DNA of 64,000 nt from Rhipidocladum racemiflorum (GCA_036346355.1 CM070578.1:14522501-14586500), one strand, 5' to 3'. Counted from the first letter of the stretch, positions 35,594-47,172 are shown. Numbers and translations are program-made. The notes: a model not told the origin generated them from the sequence alone.

Positions 35594-37463
35594 TCAACCT
35601 CTCTCCTCTTTGTTACCACTCGGCAAATACTTGAGCAAAGGAAGCCACAGCTCTCGGACGACCGAGTGCTCTCTCTCTCTCTCTCTCCCGTCTGACCTAC
35701 CACAAGTACTGCGACCTCCGCCCCGAAAGCCGAGGTCCCGAAGTAGTACTTTGCCCGTCGCAAAGACCACGAATGCAAGGACAACCAACCTACAGATGGT
35801 CGGGCCCTCCCATTCCAGTAACAAACACACATTCTGGCGCAACGCGAGGAGAAGCCCAGCTGGTGGGAAGGCACGAGGAAGCCGAAAAGAACAAGGGGCG
35901 CAACCGCCTCCAACCTACGCCGGATCCGTTGCAACCCCAAAAAACTACGGATATGGGCAAATCGCAAGCGCGAATTCCTTGAAGAAGAAGAAAAAAAACA
36001 GGGAACAAAGGAGCGCTTTATTTATTTATGGAGGAACATCGCCCCAACCAAGAACGAACCGCCCGGTACGATCTTGGTGTGCACCCCGCCAGCCAAGCTC
36101 TGCGCGACGTCGCTCGACCACCGCTCGCAGCAGCGGCGCCCTCGCTTCCCGAAGACGGGGAACGCCCACGACGAGGACGCCAACTCGCCATACGTCCTCA
36201 CGAACAGCCTCAGCCTCAGCCTCCGCCACCTCCTGCAGCCAGGCCTGATGGGCAGCCACTTCCTCGCGGGGCTGAGTGTTGCGATCCGCCATGACGCGCA
36301 GGGGAAGTTCGTTTGGGGGCGGTCCTTGCCAAAGTAACGGGCGCTCCGGCGCCTCTCTTTTTATAGCCAAAACAGTACGGGAGGCGCGGGAGACGAAGCG
36401 CCTTGGGGTCACGCAACGGCGCGGAAGACGAAGCGCCCAACACCAGTTCCGAAAGCGGCACGGTCCCCCAGGCAAGTTAATCCACACTTATCTCCAAAGA
36501 AAACTTAAATCCTCTTCGAAAATTTTCTGCGGACTCAAGCGGTGCGTGGCAACTGCCCCTCCAGTCCCCACGCACCACTCGGGGGCTGCTCCCTCGACCT
36601 CAGGGGTCAGCAACCTAGATCGATGACCGGTAACCACTCCGACCGGGCTACCCCCCTCATAGTAACCTCTTCAAACCCAAAATGCTACAGCCTACGCCCC
36701 CGCGGCTACGGCTCCAAGGTAGCACTTTGCGCGAAAGGGAGGCTACTTGAGCGAAGGGCCAAGCGGCGGTCGGATGGAGCCTTTCGATTTGGGCCGGCAA
36801 GCCAACCGATCAAACAATCTCCCTCGTGGCAACCTCCTCGAACCGAATGCTACAGCTTAAGCCCTAACGGTTACGGCTCCCGAGTAGCATTTCGCGCAAA
36901 AAGGAAGTCGCCCGAGCAGAAGATAGTTTGATCGACCAGGGCAGACCAACCCCGGTCGTCGTTAAAAAAGCGTACGAGTCGCTAACCTGAGCCAGATTCG
37001 ACCGACCGAGCTATCTACCTCATGGCTATTTCCCCCGGCCCAAAAGTACTACGGCCTACGCCTCCGCGACTACGGCTTCGAAGTGGCACTCTGCGGGGGG
37101 AAACAAGTCCTCCGAGCAAGAGACGCTAGGGACGGTCGAAGCACCTCCACTCGGGTCAGCGCTCTAACCCACCAAGCGCAAGCTTCGCGAAAGAGGCGGT
37201 CCGACCTGAGCACCTCTCCTCCACAAAGTTATCGCTCGAGATAGCTCGTCTTATCCCGTGATCCCTTCGGACGGAATTGGAGCAACACCTACGCTCTCAG
37301 GGCACCCCCGCGGGCCCTACAGCTATGGTCGTAAGATTGTCCAAACCACAGAGGAAGCACGAGGTAGACGGGCAAAAAGAACTTAAAAACGCCCCGACAC
37401 GACGGGCCCGATTAGGGCAATCATGTTCTTTACATGCGCTGCAGAAAAGCAAAAATAGGGAAG
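35594..37463 (+). other. Spacer between integrase and antisense gene, with diverged repeats
   Basis: No protein family is recognised. A block of about 60 bases, with CTACAGCCTACGCC...GGCTACGGCTCC...GTAGCACTTTGCG as core, occurs at 36681, 36847 and 37046, and a weaker relative at 35706. Spacing is 166 and 199 bp for the three main copies, so this is a diverged tandem-type array, as often found in the 3' region of Tat elements. Confidence 0.7.
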
Positions 37464-40400
37464 CTAATCTTCTCCCCCCTTCCGATGGAGGATTTCTCGC
37501 GACGAGATTCGGCGGGCAATCTTTTGGGCGCACGGATCAACCCGGGCCACGAATGCGTCGACTTCTTCGTCGCCTCGGTCAGCAGCAACGCCGCTCCCAA
37601 CCGCCTCAAGGTCGACGCCATCGTAATAAGAGACGGTGTTGACCAGGGCCGAGGAAGCGCCAAGCACCGCCGCTTCCCGCACCGATGCCTCGACGCGCTC
37701 AGGGATCCATCCAAGTATGGCGGGGATGGCGCTGGGGCCCGGAGTAAGCCCGAACAACCGGTCGCAGACGGCCTGGATGCCCACGTAGAGGACCGTCAGC
37801 TCGGCCGTCGTATCGGCCGCGTCCCTCTCCGCCACCCGCTTGTCCATAAGAGCCAAGTCACGCGACTCGACCGCCGCATCCCGTTCCTCCACCGCCACCC
37901 TTCGCGACTCCAGCACGTCGCTAAGGTTTTTTCGCAGATCTGCAGGGACAAAATCAGTGTCAGAAGACGCCCGTCGCAGTGGCTCTCAAGGGGTTGAACT
38001 ACTCACCGGCCACGGCGGCCTCTTTGGCGCGAAGTTCCTCCTCGACCTTGGCACGAGCTTCCCGATCAGACGCGGCACGGTCGGCAAGCTCCCTCGCCGT
38101 CGCGAGCTCCCCCCGAGCAAGATCCCGCTCGCCGCGAAGCTGGTCGGCCACCCTGCGGGCCGACTCACTTTCCTCTCGGAGGAGGACGGCCTCCGACCGA
38201 GCGGACTCTTCCGCGCGGACCGCGGAAGTCTTGGCCACTTCAGCATCCGCTAGGGACGACCTGGCCCTCTCTCCCTCGGCGGTCAATGACTCCACAAGTC
38301 GCTGAGCCTCCCGCAAGGCTTCAGCAACTTCCCCCAGCCGCTGACCAGCCGTGGCGGCCTTCCTTTGCTCGGCAACAAGCGCCCTCCGGGCGTCGAGCAG
38401 CTCTTCCCCTATGGCACTCCCCCGGCTGTGCAAATGCCAGAGGAACATCGACTTGTCCACCGCCCGGGATGTCAAGCGCTGCAAATACCTGCCCGGTCAG
38501 TCTCCGTTTCTCGGTCGAGAGATGCACGAAAGACAAATCCCCATCAGACTTACCGATCTGGCCGAGCGGGACTCCTGAGCAATGGACTTTCTCGCCCTGG
38601 ACGCGGTGTCAACGGCGCGAGTGAGGTCGGCATGGACCCTCCCCATCTCCTCCTCCAAAGCGTTCCAATCCGCGCGTTCTGCCTCGTCGTCCAGAACGAA
38701 CGCGGGCCCTCCGGCCGGTCGTGGTCGGGCCAAGTCGGCGGTGGCGGCAACCGCCTCGCCTGACTTCCCGCTTTAAACGTCTGCGGCAGCCGGTTGCGCG
38801 CCCTCCAACAACACTCGGACCGCCGAAGCAGGCGGTGGCCCCGACGGCGGGGGCGGCGGGACTCGTCCCGACGGTGTCGCGAACGCCGCGAATCCTAGCA
38901 CCTCCCCCGGCGGCAGAGTCGCCGACTTCACTGGCCGGCAGACGGGGAAGGCAAGGATGGCGGAGTGTTTCCCGTCGATGTTGCGGACAGTAGCGGTCCC
39001 AGCGCCCCCCGGGTGGCGGCAGGACCTCACCGGGCCCACCAGACGACGGCGCGGGCGGAAGCACGCCCAGCGGAGCTTCCTCCTGCATTGTCGGGAGCGG
39101 CGGCCGCGCTCCTCCGGCGGCGTCCCTCACCAACAGACCTGCTGCGGGGAGCGCGTCAGAGACCCGCTCCGACGACCGCCGCCACGCCCCCCGCAGACGG
39201 GAGCGAAAGGGCGCGGTTCCTCACCGCCGAAGTAGGACTCAGCGCCCTCCCAGCGCTGGTGAGCCCCCTGCGCACAGCAGTCGGTCAGGAATTGCGAAGG
39301 AAGAAGCACCGAGAATATCAAATCGGGGCACATAAATCACTTACCGAGAGGAGCGAACGACGGCACTGCCGAGCCCTCTTGCCGGACTTGCGAGGAGGCG
39401 TGAGGGGTCTGCGCATCTTCAGATATACCGCGCTCGCAGCTTTCTTCCGAAGAACCACGGTCGCCCGGCCCCGCTGGCCGAACTCGCCGCAGCCGCCGGA
39501 GTCGCCTCCGCCAACCGCTCCCCCTCGCTTGACGACGACTCTTCGTCGCCGCCACTCAAAGTATCGTCGGAGACCTCCTCGCCGCGCGCGGACCGGTCCG
39601 CGCGCTCTTTCCTCTTCCGCTCCTTCGTAGCCTCCTTCTTCGCCAGGAGAGCGGCGTCGCGCTGCTCCGTTGCGAGGCGCACGGCCGCTCTCGCCTCCTT
39701 TTCCCCCGGAAGCAAGGGGCGGGAGCCACCGAGCCCCTGCAAGAACGCGCTCGGGTAAGGGGGCGAAGAAACAGAGCGAAGCAAAAGCAAACAGGAGCCA
39801 CCAGACGTACCAAGTTCTGCGGATTCTGCGCCGAGAATGGAGCAGGCGCTTCGCTCGCTGGCTCGGTATCTCCCGCGACGGAAACCGCAGCCACACGCGC
39901 GAGGACCTCCGACGGGGGAAGCTCCCGCTCCGACGACCTTGCAGGGTCGGTCGGTCCGATGTACTCAAACATAGGGCGCGACCGATCCTTGAGGGGTTGG
40001 ATGCGCCTCTCCATGAACGTGCTGAGGACCGCCTTGCCCGTCAAGCCCCGCCGCTTCAGGTCCGCGAGCTTACCAAGGATCTCATCCACCTTCGCCCGGT
40101 CCCTCGTGTCAGGACCCCAGGTCCAGCAAGGATGCGGCGTCGGTAAATTCCCACTGAAGGGCGGGCATCTGCCGATGTTCCGGACGTAGAACCACTCGCT
40201 GTGCCACCCCCGGTTGGACGTCGGCAGCTTCACATCGACGTAGGACGACCTGCGGTGGTTGCGCAGTTGGATCGCCAGAGCGCCGAGGAGACCGGTAGCA
40301 TCCGACGGCGGCCTCGCGAAGAAGAAGTGGCGCCAGAGCCCCCAATGGGGTTCAATCCCCAGAAAGGCCTCGCACAGCGTCATGAAGACCGCGATGTGGA

Positions 40401-40656
40401 GGGCTCCATTCGGGTTCAGGTGATGTACTTCCCCCCCGTAGTAGTGCAGCAGCCCCCGGACGAACGGGTGGAGTGGGAGGCCGAAGCCTCGCTCGTAGAA
40501 GGCCGCCAGTGAGACTATCTCACCGTCTTCCAGTTCGGGGACCTCGGTCCTGGACCGCGGCACCCGCCAGCCGGACTGAGGACGCGGGGGAAGGAGCTCC
40601 TTCCTCTCCAACCCGAGGTAGCGACCCGCCGCGGCCGAGTGCGGGGTCAGCGACAT
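37464..40656 (-). CDS. Antisense spliced gene of the Tat element (Transposase_28-type protein)
   Basis: The first exon (40656-39811) contains YERGFGLPLHPFVRGLLHYY, HHLNPNGALHIAVFMTLCEAF and WFYVRN, the N-terminal domain known as putative gypsy-type transposon (Transposase_28). Splice signals on the minus strand join further exons: donor GTACGT after 39811 to an acceptor before 39736; donor GTAAGT after 39345; donor GTAAGT after 38554 to an acceptor before 38478; donor GTGAGT after 38007 to TGCAG before 37939. Later exons give acidic Ser/Glu-rich sequence, then a long Ala/Glu/Arg coiled coil (38480-38007), then DRLFGLTPGPSAIPAILGWI and a C-terminus at 37464. Exon 2 has a frame break near 39420. 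The function of this protein is unknown. The start MSLTPHSAAAG at 40656 is chosen by position; an upstream in-frame Met at 40776 adds a Lys/Arg-rich tail. Confidence 0.7.
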
Positions 40657-41536
40657 CCCCAAGTGTGGGAGAGCGGAGGACGGCGCGACGAAGCAGGAAG
40701 CTTTTCTTCTTCCCTTGCGTTTTCTCTCCTTTTCTTTTTTGCAGAGGACGCGAGCAGGAGGATTTGCTCCCTCCACGCCGCCCTCTCCTTCCTTTATAGG
40801 CGCCTGGCGGGAACGGACGCGCCTCCGCGCCCAACCAACGCCTCCTCACGCGGACCAACGCAGTCGCCAACCGTCAGCCTGCCGCCACGCCCGCTACTCT
40901 GGTAACGTGCCGCAGCCCATTTGAAACCCGCTAGGCATTAACTGCTCCGACAGACGCCGCCGCGCTGGCCGCAAGCAAAGATCGCATACCCCGCCGGCTG
41001 CAACGGGCCAGGGCGCCCCATGCCAAGAGAGGTAAGAAAACGGCCCACTGGGCCGCCCGGCCTCGGGAAAGCAAGCGGCCTACGGGCTCGCACCCGAGGC
41101 CCGGCACCGTGCTGAGGGTTACGAAGGCCGAATCCAGCCAGCTGGAATGAAAGCCGCCCCAACACGTAAAATAGAGCGAGGGGCGGGTCGCAGTGAGCCC
41201 CCAGAGGGCCTCTAGATGGGTCGGCGGACGACCCAATCACTGTGGCCCGCGTCCGAGACCATACCTCACACTCTCCCGCGGAGCTCATCGATGAGTGGCG
41301 GCCAGCCGCGCTCCGGGTCGGCGGACGACCCGGCAGCCCGACCCGGGATGAGTAAGGAAAGGTTTTTATGGAACGCCCCGCAGCGGGTCGGACGCCCACG
41401 CCGGGAGCCACGTCCGCTTGGAAACGATCCCCCTCGAGGGAGATCGCCAAGGTCCCACTCGGATTGCCCGATAGCAGCTCGCACGAGCACGACGTTCAAA
41501 CCGACGAAGGTAAACGTGCGTTCGCTCAACCGACTC
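40657..41536 (+). other. 3' untranslated region of the Tat element
   Basis: It holds the likely promoter side of the antisense gene: read on the minus strand, TATAAAGGAAGGAGAGG lies near 40798, about 140 bp before the start at 40656. Otherwise GC-rich with no gene. Confidence 0.5.
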
Positions 41537-41556
41537 TAAAAAGGCTCGGGGGCTAC
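41537..41556 (+). other. Polypurine tract of the Tat element
   Basis: AAAAAGGCTCGGGGGCTAC directly precedes the 3' LTR. It is purine-rich with pyrimidine interruptions, typical of plant Tat elements. Confidence 0.7.
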
Positions 41557-42458
41557 TGACGAGTACCCATGCCATGGGTACCCCCATCAGCCCGGAAGTG
41601 CGAACGGGCTGACCAACCGCGGTAAAGGCCCAGCACCGCCGAAAGGTACTTGGGCCGCGGGGAGCGAACCCGACTTGTGCAGGACCGACCCTGGACGGTC
41701 GGCGGACTCCGATTTCGGGCGGTCGGTGGGCTCCGACCACCTAATACTGGAGCTCGCGGTCTGCAAGCTCCACCACGCCTGAGCAGCCAGGCCCACGCCC
41801 GGTGTCGAGCGGCTTGCCTTGTGCGCGGCGTCACGACATCCGTCTGGGTAAGCGGCTCCTTCCCAAGACCGCGGAAGAGCCACCGAAGAAGTCAAGCCTC
41901 GCCCCGCCGCTGGCACACCGCAGGAGTACGCCCACTCCGAGGCCAAGGCAAAGTCAAGCGCCATTAAAGCCGCCGAGGCCGACAGAGCACCGCGCAACAC
42001 GCCATCCGCATAAAGACTACGCAAGACTACTCATCACAGAACCACCAACCCTGCCTCGGGACGGGCAGGGGTCGGTCGGACAAGACAGGAACCAGACTTC
42101 AAGACGCGCAGGCCCCTTTCCTCGTAGTTTTCCCAACTCCCGTGTAACCTGCCTCCTCCATATAAGGAGGGGCAGGGCCCGAGAGGGAGGGGCGATCGAT
42201 GGAAAAAACAGTCTTCTAGGTAGCCACAACTCCCTAGCGAAAACACCGGGGGATCGGTCGTCCGACCCCCTGCCTCGCTTGTATACCTCTTGTTCGTCGC
42301 CCTAAGATCAATACACCCACATCGAACGAACTGGAGTAGGGACATTCAGCCCGAACCAGTATACATCGTCTGACTCCTTGAGTCGACCATTCGGGGAGAG
42401 GGAGCGCGCGACCCCATCCGACCATAAATTCGTATTGCCGGTGCACGAAACACCGACA
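41557..42458 (+). repeat. 3' LTR of the Tat element
   Basis: 902 bp, same ends as the 5' LTR, followed by the target duplication gtatg at 42459-42463. Confidence 0.93.
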
Positions 42459-42463
42459 GTATG

Positions 42464-44200
42464 TATGTATATATGTATGTAAAATGTGTGTGTTCTTATT
42501 ACGTAGGTCCCGCTATATTGACCCTCGGGACGTGCGTGCAATCTGGATTGCTACGCGGGGGACCAAAGTTCGTTCAAATCACACTAATGATATTTTAAGT
42601 GTCATCATAGGCTATTTCTAAGTTATTCACTCCTTTTATGAGATTTGACTCCGTGACACCTCGCTCCAAATCTTCTATGCACGTGCCCTGGTCTGGCAAC
42701 TCACCTTGTCGCCCTGGTCTGGCAACTCACCTTGTCTAAGCCAAAGTTACAAATCTCTACAAAATTTCATGAAATCTCAGTGAGATCTCATATTTTGATC
42801 AGAGATGAGATTCAAAATCCTAACCGGATAAAACATTTGAAAAAATAAAATAAAATTACTATAGTAATTTCAAAAAACTCGACGAGGTCTAGGCAAATCT
42901 CACCAAAATCATGTGTGTTTTTTAACTAAAATTTGACCCTTTTTTTTTCCGGATTTGGCCTAATAACACTTAAGAAAGTTATCTTCTATGAAAATTTGTT
43001 GAAAAACCGAATTTTGGAGATATTTTATAATTTTGATAAAAATACTATCATATTTTTATAAAATTGTACAAGATTGATCAAGATCTAAAAAATTTATAGT
43101 ACTATATTTAGTATTGTAGGATCACACAAAAAATTTTCAAAATGATTGAACTTCATTTATTATCTTTAAAAAATTAAAAATAGAATGAATATAACTAGGA
43201 CAATAACCTTGTTAGAATTTTATAAATTTACTTAAGTGTGATCATGATCCAAAAAATTTTATGAGAACTTAAGCATTGCCTCAAACCCTTCTCTAAAATT
43301 TTTAAAAAAATTAAATTTTTTTGTTTGCTCAATCAAATCTATAGATGCATTGAACTTCATTTGTTATCTTCCAAAAATTAAAAAAACACAAGAAACACAA
43401 ATGGTATAGTACCATTAAAAGAATTTTATATATGCACTGGAGTGTGACCATGATACAATTTTTTTATAAGAGCTTAAGCATGCTTTAGCATACTTTTGTA
43501 AAAGTATAAACATTATATTTGTACAAAAAATCCATCAAGTACATAGCTTAAGCATTGCATTAGCATTTTCCGAATTTTAAAAATTTCTCAAGCTTGATTA
43601 TTATCTAAAATTTTTGTAAGAATATTATGAATGTGTCAGGACCATCCACAATTTTTTTAAATTTTCTAACATGATTTCAACCATTTTTCATTCCGTTGAA
43701 AATTGCCGGTCAGCCTTTAGTAGCACTGTTCAAATTTTTAAAATTCCTCAAGCTGTATCATCATCTGAAAATTTTATAAGAATTTTATGGATATGTTAGT
43801 ATCATCCACCAAAATTTTCAAAAGTTTCTAACGTGGTTTGCACCATTTTTCATTCGTTGAAATTTGTCAGTCAACATTTTATTAAGTTAGTGGCACTATT
43901 AGAATTTTTAAAAATTCTTTAGCGTCATCTAAAATTTTTATGGGAATATTAGTAATGTGTTAGGATCATCCAAAAAAATTTAAAATTTTTTAACATCGTT
44001 TGTACTATTTTCATTCAATTGAAATTTAGCGAGATTTCGGCAATTTCGGTCCAAAAAATTCCAGATTTGATTTTTTTGAATTTTATATGAAATAATGAGA
44101 TTTTATTAAAATTTTAAATTTTGAAAGGTGACGAGATATGAACCGAAAATAAATTTAAAACCTTGGTCCAACAACTCGTTCCCCAAGAAAAGCAGGCAAA
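42464..44200. other. AT-rich intergenic DNA with degenerate repeats
   Basis: A and T runs dominate. Besides the 161-bp-type array at 43550-44040, a stretch at 42760-42950 with GAAATCTCAGTGAGATCTCA and TTACTATAGTAATTT recurs in weaker form at 47230-47660 and 53010-53150. No gene is recognised. Confidence 0.55.
43550..44040. repeat. Diverged tandem repeat, about 161-bp unit, locus 1
   Basis: The string CCATTTTTCATTC and its neighbours (GAAATTTGTCAGTCA, TTTTTAAAAATTCCTCAAGC, ATCATCTAAAATTTTTATG) recur with anchors near 43682, 43843 and 44004, so the period is about 161 bp. It is homologous to the array at 54080-54560. Confidence 0.8.
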
Positions 44201-45242
44201 AAGAAAAGGAAAACCAGAGTATTATTGGGCACTTCTGGGTTTAAACTAGAAGCTTGTCCAGACCATTTTTGTGCTTGCTAAGACGTGCTGGCCCAAAGTG
44301 AACGCAGCGAACCCAGGCCGAAATTTAGTAGAACCCAGTTTCCATAGTGCCGAGGGACGCCTCAACCAACATGTGTACACGTCTGACAACGCGAGAGAAT
44401 CTTTACCGTACCGAGGCGGGGAGTGCCAGGTATTCTCCGCCATTTCTAAAAAAAAAAATTCGATTCATGATATTACAAAATCATGATACAAGACTATATA
44501 TTTATATTTACGAAGTGTGTACCCAATAAAAATTTTGTAGGTACACCGTTGAGTCGGTACGTTCTGTTGGTATAGTGAGTGAGATGGTGAGAGTACAAAT
44601 ATATATATTTGATTTTATTGAGTGGGGAAAGAGCTGTCCAGAGAGTAAACTTGAAATTCAGAAACGTTGAGCTCTTCCTAATAAGTAGTCACGTACAACA
44701 GATGCGATTACAGAATCCATACCTTACATAGGACCGAAAACAATTGAACCCCAAAAATTTTCAGGCAATCAGGTTAAACTAACGCACCCCCGATATATAC
44801 ATACATGTATTTAAACCCGACTAGATAGAGATAGCCAGGTAGCCCCTCTTGCGCCGTACTAGCAGTAAATAGTCGGTATTTGAACCGAATTAGGCAACTA
44901 ATTAAACTCACGGTAATTTGTCACGGCAAGGTGCATGCATCCAATGGAAACGGAAGGAAACCTGAAGAAGCAACGTTGGGGTGCACGTCCCATCCATCAG
45001 ACGGCCGTCAGATCAGGTCAGGGTCCCCCGGGAATTGCTCGCCTCCGTCCGTCTCTCTCCACTGCATGCATGCTTGCTATCCTTTCCATGCATCTCTCTT
45101 CACTGCTCCTGCGTTACTTCAAGAGAACTGATTGATAGTGGTGGTGCCCCAGTTTTCCGAAAACATATCGTTTTAATTTTCATATGTAATTCTTATATAA
45201 ATACTATTCTCACTCTTCTTTTCTTTTTTTTTTCTTTTCGGG
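44201..45242. other. Intergenic DNA, no recognised gene
   Basis: Mixed composition; short ORFs near 44246-44486 and 44880-45131 match no family I know. A-rich run at 44448-44457. Confidence 0.45.
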
Positions 45243-45388
45243 AGAATTGTCATTCTGCCACTCTTAACAAGTGGCTTCGCTAAGATGCCACTCTGGTCCA
45301 CTATAATAGACACAGATGGTTCCACATGTCAGTGAGAGAGTAGCATCTTAGCAAAGTCACTTGTTGAGAGTGTCATTTTGGCAATTTT
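45243..45388. mobile_element. Foldback MITE, about 146 bp
   Basis: The left half GCCACTCTTAACAAGTGGCT with TCGCTAAGATGCCACTCT is mirrored by AGAGTAGCATCTTAGCAAAG and TCACTTGTTGAGAGTGTC. Arms are about 50 bp each. The target duplication is unclear and a TA microsatellite follows at once. Confidence 0.8.
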
Positions 45389-45391
45389 ATA

Positions 45392-45392
<1 letters not shown>

Positions 45393-45430
<38 letters not shown>
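45393..45430. repeat. TA microsatellite
   Basis: About 19 TA units directly right of the foldback MITE. Confidence 0.9.
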
Positions 45431-45434
<4 letters not shown>

Positions 45435-46479
45435 GGATGAAAATATATATATGTGAGCCTAGCATGATAACCGTTCAGAAAGAGAGGGTGCAGAGATGAA
45501 CCATTCCCAATGCAACGCGATGCAATAGCCGCAGGCACGCAATTGGTGACAGGCCTCCTGCACCGCACTCGGTCAACAGTACATGCGTGGAAGATGGTAC
45601 GTCTCCGGAAAACAGAGACAGGACAGTACTACTTGCAAGATGGATACCAAATCATCAAATGTCACCATGTCGTTGCGTGGGCATCGATCCATACATCCTT
45701 TTGCTCAGATGCTTGCATCAAGCAACAGGCTACAGCTGCAAGTTTGCTGCCCATCCCTCTTCTCTACTGAATCTGACCACTTGGCTAGTTATAGCTATTC
45801 TTGGGGTGTAAAAATCCTAGAATCAGTGGCAAATTAAAGCATAAATAAACATGACAAGCTCTGGATGCACGAGTCATGCCATGCAGCATTGTCACAATAG
45901 AGGATAATCAGTCAGTCAGTAAGTTAACTTAGCATCCGAAGTCCAAATTCTGTTTAAAGGAGGTTCTTTCCTCAAAGGCCAATGTATTTGTGAATGAATG
46001 CGGTTTAATCTGTAGTTAATTTAGTAGATAGAAATTACTCTCTAGGTAGAAAAAATTGACAAAGGAAAGAAAAGATGACCCAGAAGTGCAGTTAGCGGAA
46101 ATGTAGACTATAAATCCTACAAACAAGAGCTATGGGCCTGGCAGCGGTTTAATTTCTTAGCTAGCTAGCCTTCCGAGCATTTGCAGTTGACATGACTGTT
46201 ACAGAGGAAAATTAACATGCGCCGTCAGCTGTCGCTCCTCTGCCTCACAGGCTCGGCGGATTAGAGAGAGAGACAGAGAGAGAGAGTTCATATATATGAG
46301 CCCACACGTTCACAGTATCCATATTCGTACCAGCAGCTACTAAACTAATGCAAGATGGATGGAGCATATGCATAATATATAGAGTAGATCATATGCAAGG
46401 CAATGGAGATCGGTCGATATGATGCCGTACGTTGTTGCCGCATGCAGAAGCACTTGTACCAGATCGATGGAGGCCAATG
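45431..46479. other. Intergenic DNA downstream of MIR164
   Basis: A GA microsatellite lies at 46264-46287. No gene is supported; this is the 3' side of the MIR164 transcript, whose end I cannot place. Confidence 0.5.
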
Positions 46480-46610
46480 AGGGCGAAGGTGAGAAGGCCA
46501 TGGTGGAGAAGGGGAGCGCGTGCACGACGATCATGGCTCGCACTCACGTGCGTGCCGCGATCTTTGCACGTGCCCTGCTTCTCCAACAAGGACCTACTCG
46601 CCAATGGGAG
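46480..46610 (-). ncRNA. MIR164: MIR164 microRNA precursor
   Basis: The complement of 46565-46585 is the exact 21-nt plant miR164, starting TGGAGAAGCAGG and ending ACGTGCA. Downstream on the same strand the complement of 46502-46522 reads CACGCGCTCCCC then TTCTCCACC and pairs with it, leaving 2-nt 3' overhangs and mismatches only at miRNA positions 9, 10 and 15, plus one G-U pair, as expected for miR164 star. A loop of about 42 nt separates them, and the miRNA is on the 5' arm as in other MIR164 genes. miR164 guides cleavage of NAC-family mRNAs (CUC/NAM and NAC1 types) that control organ boundaries and root branching. Precursor ends are estimated. Family member (a-e) cannot be assigned. Confidence 0.95.
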
Positions 46611-46778
46611 GACAAGACGAAGAAGAACCGGAGGATGTGCTGTAGTCGACCGACCCTGGCTAGCTAGCTGCAGAGTCATAGGAGAGGAAGAACCTAAGTA
46701 GCCTCGACTCGAAGCCAAAGATGAAGCGGTGAAATGTGAAATATTGCACGAGTAGAGAGCAGCCGCTGCCTGCTGGGG

Positions 46779-46786
46779 TTTATATA
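46779..46786 (-). promoter_or_regulatory. TATA box of MIR164
   Basis: The minus strand reads TATATAAA, followed by CCCCAGCAGGCAGCGGC, a normal setting for a plant RNA polymerase II start about 30 bases on (near 46750). That puts the miRNA about 165 nt into the primary transcript. Confidence 0.7.
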
Positions 46787-46847
46787 GCCGCGGGAAGGAG
46801 ACCCCCTGCCATACGATCGATGACGTGTTGACAGCACACACGCGTAT

Positions 46848-46874
46848 GCATACATACATACATACATACATACC

Positions 46875-46908
<34 letters not shown>

Positions 46909-46911
46909 AGA
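46848..46911. repeat. CATA, GA and G microsatellites in the MIR164 upstream region
   Basis: Six CATA units are followed by a GA run of about 26 bases and a run of 9-10 G, lying 60-130 bp upstream of the MIR164 TATA box. Confidence 0.9.
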
Positions 46912-46923
46912 GAGAGGTCCATG

Positions 46924-47172
46924 TCGTTTCAGCTTCTGAATTATTTGAGAAGCTGCTTTTGATTGTGGGAGAATCAGACCTGGCTGGCCGCAACTTCTAG
47001 GTTCCGGATCGAGTCGGTGAGAATCATCAAGAATCAGTGAGAATCAGGTTTCAGGTGGATTCTGATTTTATGTAGAAGGCATTTTCTGATTTTCAAAGAA
47101 GTTGTCCAAAATCCTCCCGTTCTTTCAATAATCCGTTTTTTTTTAAGTAGAACCTGAAATGAACGGGGCCAA
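46924..47172. mobile_element. MITE of family A upstream of MIR164
   Basis: Left end TCGTTTCAGCTTCTGAA and right end GTAGAACCTGAAATGAACG correspond to the ends of the element at 11833-12104. The interior shares GTGAGAATCA, TTCTAGGTTCCG and GAATCAG blocks. It starts 138 bp upstream of the MIR164 TATA box. Confidence 0.75.

Larger units (their letters stand above)
28666..42458 (+). mobile_element. Ty3/gypsy retrotransposon, Tat lineage, 13.8 kb
   Basis: LTRs at 28666-29564 and 41557-42458 start TGACGAGTACCC and end CACCGACA. Flanking 5-bp duplications are gtatg on both sides, although they sit in a GTATG microsatellite. Order: LTR, primer-binding site, gag, protease region, reverse transcriptase, RNase H, second RNase H, integrase, long 3' region with an antisense gene, polypurine tract, LTR. 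Two RNase H modules plus an antisense ORF after integrase are hallmarks of Tat elements such as RIRE2 and Grande. Confidence 0.95.

Noticed and set aside
46389..46922. 177-residue ORF on the minus strand
   Set aside because: It spans the MIR164 promoter and precursor plus GA and CATA microsatellites; its sequence is low complexity and its start lies upstream of the TATA box.
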